A stretch of 64,000 nucleotides of DNA from Branchinecta lynchi (Eukaryota > Arthropoda > Branchiopoda > Anostraca > Branchinectidae). Where the stretch lies: positions 25,376,533 to 25,440,532 of the forward strand of contig JAKZAP010000001.1 of the NCBI GenBank assembly GCA_023053575.1. The letters are read 5' to 3'. A program made the translations under genes and the position numbers. Below are positions 26,201-38,200 of the stretch, one piece after another (within the stretch, counting starts at the first letter, position 1; the number at the start of each line of letters is the position of its first letter). The notes under the pieces were generated by a model that was not told where the DNA came from, did not search any database, and was given only the letters and a program-made list of their open reading frames with translations.

Positions 26201-29200
26201 GGACAGAAATTACAATCGCTATATGGCACTTGAGTAAGATCAAGTGCCATAAAAACCACGGCTCGATGAAATTCAAACTGCGCGGTTTAACTGTGCATTT
26301 CGATCCGTACTCCCAACGTCACTAAGAGAGCCAATTGTGAAAATAACTGAAATCCCTCAACAGAGTAAAATTTATTCACTGTTTTAAAATAGAAGATACA
26401 AAAATGAGCTTGCTTTTAGATTAAAGTGATAGGTTGTTTTTTGGACTCATAAATATTTTATTCTATTGGGATGTCCAGCATTTGGTATAGGTGAACAAGC
26501 CTTGTTCGGCGATGCTTTCCAGTCGTGGCCTATACTGGACGGGATATTTGAGGATCTGGATTAGGGATAGATAACATGTTCACACGATCAGGCGAAAACT
26601 AGACGTCCACAACATCCAATTTTCTAAAAAGAAGAATTCCAATAAATGTTCTCTTTTGCGATCCCATCGAAAAGTTCGTTCTTGTTCTGAGGGATGGTAC
26701 AGTAAACGTGTCAAAAGAAATGCTCAGAAAGTCCTACATTTCGCATCGAAGAAGCGGTCACTCTACTGTGCAGACTGTGCTTATTGAAGCTGACATCGGA
26801 AGCTGACCCTTGAGAGTGTAATTATCTGATTCAGGTAGACAAGCAGTCAAACAGTTTTCCATGTCCATTTCTGGAGTTTGAAGAAAAAGAGCCACAATAT
26901 ATTTGCTAAGCTTCAGAGAAGAAATTGTTACTGAATTGTTATTTCTGAAAACTTTCATCCTAGAGGCTAAATTCAAGTTTCCGAACCAAACCATGAGACA
27001 AACTAACTGAAAATGTCACAACCTCTGAACTTCCGGGAACAGTTCCTCGCGAACTCATTCTCGTTGTATTCCTTTTATCTGCGTTTGCTCTGCTATCAAA
27101 AAAGGCCAAGACTCCAAGCACTATGACACAAAAGGTCACTCCGTTCCTCTAGAACTGAAATGGGGACAGATTTCTGTACCTAATAAAATACGAAAGCTGT
27201 CAACACTCATTCAAGCTAATTAGGTCCTTTCCGTAGAAGCTAGAAAAAAACTTAAAGAACAGAGTTGCCTTTTTTGGAACCCAAAACGTTAGTGACGTTG
27301 GGATACTTTTGACTTCGTAAAGTTTGTCCGTCCGTCTGTTGGCATTACAACTCAGGGGTTGAGACATGTTGTTAATTTTTAACGAGAGTTCAGTAGGTCA
27401 GTCTTAACCTGCAAAGTTTCGCACAGCGACAGCATACTACTTAGATTACGCGCGAACTGAATCAATGTTCCAGGTTTTAACTTACATTTCTGTACAAAAT
27501 GACCATCGATTCGGGCTACAGGTTCAAAGCCGGAGACAAAAGGTCGATTGGCAAAAACCCGCTAATCAGGCTAACACCGTCAACCAACGTTGAATCTGAT
27601 TGGTTGTACAGATCGTACCGACACTTAACCAATCGCAAACAACGCAAGCAAGCCTCAACTGTGAAAAGATTCCATGGGAAAATTGGCAGCAACAGTGCCA
27701 ACAAATCTGAAACAAAAATAGAAAATAGGCAGACAGGTGACGGAGCTTATTAGTGATATATGCCGAAATCTCTAGGCCCACCCGGATGGTTTAGTAATGG
27801 AGTACAGTCCACGACTTTCGCCGAGGAGAGCAATGGTCCGACTAGGCCTGCTAGAAAAAGGATATTCTTTATCCATTCTTTCCATGCTCTTTTCTATCCC
27901 CCTTTTTTTCTATTGAAATAGACCCATCCAACCTTAAGTAGGACTCGTATCTACCTTCTAGTGCCCGCGTCCCCCCAGAGACTGATTGGCTATGCCTCTC
28001 GCGTCCGGCATAGTGATACATGCCGAGCTCTCTAGGCCAGCCGGATAGCAAGGCCGTATCCAGGGGGGGGGGGGGTAGGGGGTTGAACCCCCTCCCCCTT
28101 CGAAACATACACAAATACTTATTTTTATACGCTTTTCCCTCTGATTTATGTCTTTATTGTCCGACGGGCAGGCAACCCCCCCCCCCCAAAGGCAACCCCC
28201 CCGCCCCCGGAAATAAATTCCTGGATACGGGCCTGCCGGATGGTTTAGTATCTGAGTCCACGTCCCCCACCCACTCCCTAAAATAGTTTCCTTTCTAACC
28301 CTCGACATCAAGCCCCAAACCCAAACCTAAATCCTATCTACCTTCTAGCCCCCACGATTGCCCACCGACTGATTGGCTATGCCTCTCGCGTCCGGCATAC
28401 TCCCTAAGGTATAGCAACAATGACATAGTTTCACAATAGTTAGTAAAGTTGCATCTATGGTATTCTGATCCTGAAAAGTTACGGACAGCTTTACAGTATC
28501 AACTAGTTTATATAAAATAATGTTCCAAGTTTTCACCAGTACCGATGTCTTCGATTGAAAGGGATAAGGTTCAACTGGCTGCAATTTAGTCCGTACTTCC
28601 GATATTCTGTTTTTTCTTTAAACCTTGGGGTATAGCCATGTGATTACGGATTCTGTCATCAGTTCAGAAAAAAAAAGACATTCCTGGAACATAATAGTTT
28701 TAAAACGTCGATGGGTTGACAACTTCAGCATTTAAAAGATAGTGAAGAAATAAAACAAAAATGTTGCTCTCGCAACACTTTAGTCGGCGCAGCCATACCC
28801 AGGTAGCTGCAACATTCACGTTGCCCAGGCAACGTAGGTCTGATTTCCAAGTTAGTTTGGTCGAATCCCTGATATGCGGCACTTGAGCCAGAGGCTGCAA
28901 GTGCCATACAAACGCAGGGACTCCGCATTTGGGATTGGGAATAGCCGGGAAACGGCGAGAACTAGACCTACGTTGCCTGACGTGAAGTGTTGCGGCAACC
29001 TTTGTCCGGCTTCGCCGACTAAAGTGTTGCGAGAGCAACACTTTGGTTTTGTTCATTCGCTGTCGGTTAAATGCTGAAGTTGTCAACTTATCGAAGCCTT
29101 TAAAACGGTATGTTCTAAAAAGAATCGTCACATAATCAAAGCTATTGTTAAGCGTTGTGAAAAAACAACAGCAAAAGAATATCGGAAGAAGGGACTAAAT

Positions 29201-32200
29201 TGACTTTGAAGCCAGCTGAACTTCATCCTTTTCAATCGTAGACATCGTGACGGATGAAAACTTGGAACAATATCTTATATAACCTAGTTGGTATTATAAA
29301 GCTATCCGTAACTTTTCAGGATTAAAATACCATAGATGACAACATTAATTATTACAAAACTACCTCATTGTTTTACATTATCGTTTGTACCCGTTGCGTA
29401 AACAGTTAATCCTAGGTTACAGTGATAGGCCATCGATACAAACTTTCTCACCGTCAGATTTATAGAAATCGAATACAATGTGCACCAATTTTCAAAAGTT
29501 CTAGCCCTTCCTGAACCGATTCTTACTTACAAGTCCCTCTCCCGTGATAGAAATCAAGTTTACCAGATAAAAATAATGGGTACATCAGCTAGCAAAAGTT
29601 GCAAACCAATCATCCCTGAAGATGATTGTACCATAACAGCCGATTATTACTTGCAAGTCCCTTGCATGTCTTACAATTGGGAACCATATTGTTCTTGCCA
29701 TCGAATACACAGGAAACAAATAACAGGTACACCAACTAGCAAAAGCTGAAAACCACTTATTAAGGAAGATGACTATGAGCTAACAGTTGACGGTTGCCCT
29801 ACATGTCTCACAACTGGTATTGCCTATTTTTGGTTTCAGTGTGTACCTTACTACTGAAGTTGTCAATCCCTTGAAACTTTCAAACTGGTTTTGTTTCTTC
29901 GCTGTCGGTTAATGCTGAAGTTGTCAATTTATTGAAGCTTTTAAAACGGGATGTTCTAAAAAAAATAATCACATGATCAAAGCTATTCTTCGGCAAAATA
30001 AAATCGGAAGAAGGGACTAAATTGACTCTGCAGTTAGTTGAATTTTAACCTTTTCAATCGTAGACATCGTGACGGATGAAAACTTGGAACAATATCTTAT
30101 ATAATCTAGTTGGTAATATAAAGGTATCCGTAACTTTTCAGGAATAAAATACCATAGATGACACTATCAATTATTATGAAACTACCTCATTGTTTTACAT
30201 TTTCGTTTGTATCCGTGGCGTAAATAGTTAATTCTAGGATACAGCGATAGATCATCGAAAGAAAAATTCTTATCGTCAGATTTATAGAGGTCGAATACAA
30301 TGTGCACGCATTTGCAAAAATTTCTAGCCCCTCGTGAACCGATTCCTACTTACAAGTCCCTCTTCCGTGATAGACATCAAGTTCACCGAAAACAAACAAT
30401 GGGTACACCAGCTAGCAAAAGTTGCAAACCCCTCATCGCTGAAGATGAGTGTAGCATAACAGCCGATTATTACTTACAAGTCCCTTGCCTATCTTACAAT
30501 TGGGAACCAAATTGTTCTTACCATCGAATACACCGGAAACAAATAACAGCTACACCAACTAGTAAAAGCTACAAACCCCTCATCGCCGAAGATGATTATG
30601 AGCAACAGTGGACTGTTGCTTACAAGTCCCCTACATGTCTCACAACTCGCATCGCCTATTTTTGGATTCAGTGTGTACCTTACTACTGAAGTTGTCAACC
30701 CCTTGACAATTTCAAACTGGTGTATCTCTTGAAGGAATTTTTGTACCGAAAACTGGATGATATATACTTCTGATCATCTTATCGATTGCCGTCGAAAAAA
30801 AAAATCTACCTGTCTTAGTTCAAAAGTTGACTTTTTTGCCGTAGGCCAACTTTCTAACTTGTAACTTTTTAAAGAAGTAAAGTTAAATTCTATTAGATAT
30901 ACTTACCTGTTTCATACTTTATGATTGCTCTATTCCTTCCATCTACCGACATATGGTACGAAAACTGAAAAGCTTGCAACTTCCGCTAGGAAGTGCGGCG
31001 TAAATTCAAAATAGTGCCAAACCACCATCAACCCCCTAGCGGCTTCCGCTCTTCAGTACATTTCGATCAGAAAACATCTGACACAAGCGGGGAGGATGGG
31101 CGGGAAATAAAAACTTAAAGTATGAAACAGGTAAGTATATCTAATAGAATTTAACTTTACTTCTTTAAAAAGTTACAATTCTATATCGCTATACCTGTTT
31201 CATACTTTATGATTGCTCTGAATTACCACAACAGGAGGTGGGCATACCAGACAAATAATTGCACTTTTATTACTACAAAACTACAACAGATCAGACTCTA
31301 TTGCATCAACTTCAAGAACGAAACATCACGTGGTGTTCGCTGACACTCTAAAACAAGGAGCCATTCGTCCTCATATTTTCAACTGGGCCACCACTGCAGA
31401 TAAATCTAACACAGGTAAAGTACCAATATAATGACGTAGTGAACCGGACGAAAACCAAAAACCAGCTTCCATGATACTCTCAAGCGATACTCCCTTCGAA
31501 AATGCGGTTGAAGCAGCCATACCCCGAACATCGTGAGCCCGGACTCCAACCGCTTCCGGGCAAGCGATCATTATCACCGAACGAATCCACGAGGAAATCG
31601 TACTAGGGGCGATTTCTCTATTTCCATTATCTTTGGTTGGGACAAACAAACGCCCCCTCCCTTTTCTAATGTCCTCAACCTTGTGTAAATACATCCTCAA
31701 ATTTTCAACCGGGCATAATTTCAGATCATTATCTAACTTCGGGATATGAATAACTGGGTGAAGAGATCCTGGTTTCTGGTTCTTAGCTTTAAAATTCGGG
31801 GCGACACGCAAACTAACTCCAAAATCTGAGAACTGGACTCCGGCTACTACCAAAGCATGTAACTCGCTTCTTCTGCGCCCAGAAGCCAACGCCAAAAGAA
31901 AAGCTAATTTCTTAGACAAATTCAGAACACTGGCATTCTCATTAAATTGGTCACCTTTAAACATCTTGAGTACTTGTCCCAAGTCCCAAGCAAAGGAGCG
32001 TTGCGGTCGGACGGGCTGATTCGCCTTCAGACTCTCTAACAGATCTGTCACTGCTCGGGACTCCATAGAGGTATTATTAGCATATGCCAAAAGCAATGAG
32101 AGAACTTTAAAAGTCTAAGAGGCACATCTGATACCATTTTTCTGCAGCAAACCCAAGAGCAAAAAACGAATGACTCAGCCGAAAATTCAGCTGAAATCGC

Positions 32201-35200
32201 GAATAGAAATGGATAGAAACAATAGATGGCAGCACTTCCGGACCCGTGGGAAAAGCCACTTTTTTGTTTCCGTAGATTATTATATTTATCACTCACAGAA
32301 GATATGTTGGCTGTGGGGCCGGGTAACTGCTGCATATATTTCACACTTATAGATTTTAGTCCAACTTCAATCTGAAACTGGTGCCTACCTGCTTGCGTGC
32401 TAGAACGGAGCTTTCCACTCGAAAGCAGAAACATAATTTGATGAAACGAAAGGTTGGCTGTACAAATTCAGATAGTCCTCTCTGACATGGGCTATATAAC
32501 TCCACTTCACATCGCACACCGTAGGCTCTGGCTCGAGGACAAGCAAAAAACATCCTTTTTGGCCCAGGCAAGAGTTGTAACGGAGCTTTCCAAAATGTAA
32601 CGTCAAATTCAACAATCCGGCCTAAGGTCCACACTTTCCGTAAAGCCGCATAGGTTAGACCCTTACTAGTTACCAGGAATAAAATGAAATCGGAGTGCTA
32701 GAAAAGGAAAAAAAAAAGAGGACAAAACCAAAGTGTCGCTCTTGCAACACAATACGCCTTATAAGGCGCTCATGGAACAAGACCAATGGTTTCGATGGGA
32801 TCCCAAAAATCTAATATTTGATCCAGACAATTAGGTCTTGTCTTCGCCAGGCTAATCACCAGAGGAAACCAAGTTCCCCAAACCCCCCTCCCCCACCCCT
32901 AAATACAGGGCTACAGAGCCCATCTACGAACTCGACCTTGCCCCTGACCCAAAGAACCCTCACACCAAGTTTCATCAAAAATATCTCATACCCTTCGAGA
33001 GTTACCGTGCTAAAAGACGGACAGACGGAAAACTTTTGCGATGTCACAGGTATCCCTCAACTTATGTTTTGGGACCCCAAAAACAGGCACCGGTCGTTAA
33101 GCGGTCGAGGGAAACCCCCAAAGAGGTCGACAGAATGGTTCCTGAACTGTCCACCCCACCTTGAAAGCCAAAAGTAGCAAATCTTACCTAGCCAGTTTCC
33201 GAGTTTCATCTAGGACGTGTACGGTCACCAGAGTCACATTCTTCTCGCCATTAGCGTTCCACTCAATCTCAAGGACGAAGTGATCCAATTTTGAACGGTA
33301 AAGAAGGCCGGGCTTGGCGAGATAGATTATTCCCTCCCTAGATGTCACTTGAAACGGTTGCTGAGATTGCTCCTGATCTGGCACGACGGAAAATGCGGTT
33401 TTCCCCAAAGTCTTTAGCAATGTCTCGAATGGGTTTCCAATTCGTCTGAGGGTACAGCTCTGTCGGCTTATCCGATAGTTAAGGACATTGACGTCGGGTA
33501 CATCTGGTGACGACGGGGGAGACTGTGGGGTCGTATTTGTTGGTGGGTAGCCCGGATGGATGTTAACTTGGATCCTCAGCTAAAAGGAGACATGGTGTAC
33601 TTGTTCCATTATTCGGCTGTACGAACATCAGCTTTGAAAAATGATTGCAGTTTGATTGAACCAATGCAACTGAGAAAGTTAAATAGAATAAAATAAAAAA
33701 AATAAACAAGAGCTACGAGCTCATATGGCACTTGTACGAGTAGGCTGTACAAGAAAGTAGATGAGAACGTCACAAAATACACCCGCCATCCAAAAATGCG
33801 GTTCGGAAATAGAAATAGGATATTTAGTTTCACTCATTTCTGAGCAGTTCCGGCATCGTCTCGATTGTCTGTAGCAAATGCACATGACTGTTCAAACTTT
33901 CATCCCAATAAATCCATTTGTTTGATCCCTAGACGTGCTACAGGATTTCCGGTACTCACTCTATCTCCACCTACTGTGGCCGAATCTGGTTCGGAATAAA
34001 AAAAATCGACCCCCTAAAGCATCTTTTTTATACCATCTATCAAGTTTCACTCGAATCTGAGCATTTTTGAAAAGTTCCGGTACCCCCCCCCCCCCCCGCC
34101 TCCCACCAATGTTGTCGGAGCCGATTCCGGCCCAATCTCTTAATTCCCTGTTCCTGTCCATCAAGTTTGACTGCAATTGGAGCATAGCCTATCTGCAAGT
34201 TTCCAGTACCCCCCCTACCTTGGCCGAATCCGGCCCGGACGCTAAATAACAAATCTAGGCCGCATAAACTCGGCACTGTCGAATTTGCATCTCATTCGGT
34301 CCATCCGTTTGGTTTTTGTGCATGTCAAAAGTCCCCCCCCCCCCAATTCCCCTAATCGTGGTCGCATATGGTTCGAACACATGTTTTACATGTCGATGCC
34401 ATCGATCCGTATCACCCATGAAGTTTCACTCGAATCAGACCACTCGTTCGCAATTTATAGAAGTCAATTTCCATATTTCTCTTCTCTTGCTCCCCAAAAA
34501 ATGCTCGGATCTAGGAACGGAAGTTTCCGGGGGTATGTTGTGTCAGGTTCTTAAGTCAAGATAATTCGGGTCGCTAATATGCCTGCAAAGTTTCGTTGTC
34601 GTTTTACATCTGGAACTATTCTAACTCACGACTACCGTAATTCCAGGAAACCCCCTCCAACTCCCCCCACAGTGCCCCGAAACCATCTGGCTCCGTCAAT
34701 TTCATCTAGGCCTAATGCTTGTGCCATCCATTAAGTTTCGTCCCAATCCCTCTGCTTTTAGAGTTTCTTGAGTTTCCCCCCCCCCATCCCCACAGGTATC
34801 GGACCCGACCCGGACGTGACACTGAACGTCCGAGGCGATAGCTCACCAGACAAGTTTCATTCAAATCCGATCACCCATTCAAAAGTTATGCTCGCCACTA
34901 GATTCCGGACTCCCCATCCACCCACTCCCCCCACGATGGTCGGGTCGGGGAAACGGCTGTTTTCAAGTCAATCTGTTCGGATCCCTGAAATACCTGCCAA
35001 GTTTCATCGCCCTAGGACATCAGGAAGTATGCCGAACTCGCGGGATCGCTAGAAATCCGGACCCCCACCCCAACTCCCCCACAGTGCCCTGATCCGGTCC
35101 GGTTATGTCAATGACGTGTCTAGGAATTTTGCTTGTTTTTCCCACCAAGTTTCATCCCGATCCCTCCACTCTAAGCGTTTCTCAAAATTTCCGGTTCCGT

Positions 35201-38200
35201 CCTCCAACTCTCCCCAGTGTCATCGGATCCGGCCCAGATTTAAAGTTAGATGTCTTAGACACGAGGTTATCCTAAATATCAACTTTCATCAAGATCCGAT
35301 CACCCGTTCGCAAGCTAAAAATACCTCAAATTTTGGCTTCACCCTCCCTCCACTCCCCCCCCCCCAGATGGTCGAATCGGGGAATTGACGATTTCCTATT
35401 TAATCTGGTCGGGTCCCAGACATGCCTGTCAATTTCCATCGTCCCAGCACATCAGGAAGCACGGAATTCGCGGGATCACTACAAATTCGGACTTCTCCCC
35501 CCCCCCAACTCCCCCAAAGTGAGCGGATCCGTTCCGCTTATATCAGTCACGTATCTAGGACTTTTGCTTTTACTTTCCACCAAGTTTCATCCGGATCCCT
35601 CCACTCTAAGTGTTATCCAAGATTTCCGGTTTCCCCCTCCACCCCCCCCCCCCCCCACCCCCCCCAATGTCACCGGATCCGGTCTGGATTTAAAATGGAG
35701 GGTCTGAGACACGAAGTCCTTCCATATATCAAGTTTCATTAAGATCCGATCACCCGTTCGTAAGCTAAAAATATCTCATTTTTCCTATTTTTTCCGGATT
35801 CCCCCTCCCTCCACTCCCCTCCAGATGGTCGGATCGGGGAAGCGACCATTTCTAATTTAATCTGGTACAGTTCCTGATATGCCTGCCAAGTTTCATCGTC
35901 CTAGCTTATCTGGAAGTGCCCGAACTAGCAAAACCGGGACCGACAGACCGACTGACGGACAGAAATTACAATCGCTATATGGCACTTGAGTAAGCTCAAG
36001 TGCCATAAAAAAACACGATACGATCAAGGAACTGTTCCAGATAAATCGCTACAATAGCAACGCGGCATCGGTTCTTCTTTTTGTACAAACAAAATTTGAA
36101 CGGCTGTGTACGGGTCGACTGCTTTATTTTTTGCTGAACAACCAGATCGTTGTCCACGAAGGCAACATCGATCAAACCGCGGATGGACCGTAATTTTTCC
36201 TTATATTCCTAATCCAACATCCAGTTTGAAGTCAAATAGATCAACCCTGTGCTGGGCCATACTCAGGACGAGAGACGATTCCAAGCACCAACAAGAATAA
36301 TTAAACAATACATCCAAATGTTTAGTAAGGAAAAAATGTATACATACTGACATTCAAAACTCGAAAATATCCTCTTGCTAATTATTCGGACAGAATTCCA
36401 ATGTCGTGAAATCATACGAAACAGGACAGGGAGTTAGGCAGGGGGGGGGGACATGGCAAAGTTAGAGGTTTCAAGTAAAAACCTCAAGGAAATGAATGCA
36501 CATAGAGTCGATTTTCTTTTCTTTTAGGACTTAGATCCTCCACTCAGTGACGTTAACTGTTTCATTATGCTTTTTCACGTTAGCTACTCTTTCCATACAA
36601 ACCTTGCTGAAATCAAGTGTTCGCTTTTAACATTCAGTGGAAGAAAAAGTTTAGGCCACCATGATAAACAGTATATCCTCGCAGTATATACTGCTTATGT
36701 AAACAGCCACTGCTTTGGCTGTTTTAAGCCTTTCTCTAGGCTCGCAGAGTTCCAGCAGAATCACGGAAAAATTTGGATAACAGGCTTTTCTGACGAGCAG
36801 GCTTCTCGCAAACAATCGTCTGGAGCGGATATGAATTGAAAGTAGCGAAAAACAGTCTGAAAATAAGTGAGGTGTCATCGGGGGTGGGTAGGCCTACCAA
36901 ATGAAATTCAGGTCTCCCGATTTAAGGATCGACAGAGCACGGAAGTAACCTGCCTTGGCATTATAGGTAGCCTACAACGGCTTCTTTAAGATCTAAATAT
37001 CAAATTGACGTCAGACTTCTCAGTATCCAGGTCAGTACGCGAAATGAAAACACTTCAACTTTCGGATCCGGGCAGTTACAGAGTTGCTCATGTTTACAAA
37101 CGAAACTAAAAATTCAGCGCTTGTTTTTCAAAATCGGAGTGGACATCAGATTGCAAGTAAACACAACTTGAAGAGCAACTTTTTGGGATCCCAAAATGTA
37201 AGTGGAGGGATAACTATGACATCGCAAAAGTTGTCCGTCCGTCCGTCTGTAAGCACGTAACTCTCGAAGGGAATGAGATATTTTGATGGAATTTGGTGTG
37301 GGAATTCGTTGGATCAAGAGTATGGTCGAGCTCGTAGATGGGCTTTGTAGCCCTATATTTAGGGGTGGGGGAGGTGGTTCAAATTAAGGGGCAAGCAAAA
37401 CATTTTTAAACAGCTAATGAGAAAGTCGATTATGGGGTAAGAAGACATGCTAAACACGATGGTGAAAACCATTTTCTCGCCGAACGAGTAGTTCGCCCGG
37501 AATCCGGTCAAAACCGGAAAGTTTGTTAAAAGTAAAAGTTTTATTCGAAGCTGATTAGATGTTCGATATAGGGGAAAGAAGATGCGCTGAGTTCGTTTTT
37601 TTAGCTTTCTTTTTTTTTTGCGGGACAGGTGGTTCTGGAATTCGGCCGAAACCGGGAAATTGGCAGAAGTAAGGCAGGAAGTTTTTGTCAAAACAGATAT
37701 GACTTATAGGGATAGACACAGATTAGCTTTTTGGCTTTAATCTGTTTCTGAATTTTAATAGTAAAAATGTTCAAGGGGTCTGACGAAGACTGGATCTGAC
37801 GAAGACAAGACCCAATTGTCTGGATCAAATATTGAATTTTTGGGATCCCATCGAAACCTTTGGTCTTGTTTCTATCACAATTTTAATGATGTGGCGACAG
37901 TCACCTTCTCTGAGACTACAGAAACACACAAGACCAAAGTTTCGATGGGATTTCAAAAGGGGATATTTCTTGAACTTTTCCACCAATTCTACCAATCCTG
38001 TTAGGTTTGTGGTCTTCGTCAGAACTCATAAGCATTTTATTTATCTGCTTGAAAATGTACAAGAAATTATAGTGGAGTTTGTATCATGGCCAAACCACTA
38101 AGCCACTGAGAAAACAATACCATAGGTATCGGTGGGATCCCAAAAATTCAATATTTGATCCAGACAACTGGGTCTTGCCTAAGCCAGATCTAGTCTTCGC

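Noticed and set aside
26758..26994. Minus-strand frame with a good acceptor (GACATTTTCAG), considered as a RET exon between CLD4 and the cysteine-rich domain
   Set aside because: The CLD4 exon ends with two bases of a codon and the 21036 exon supplies the third, giving continuous RET-like sequence. The frame has no RET residues.
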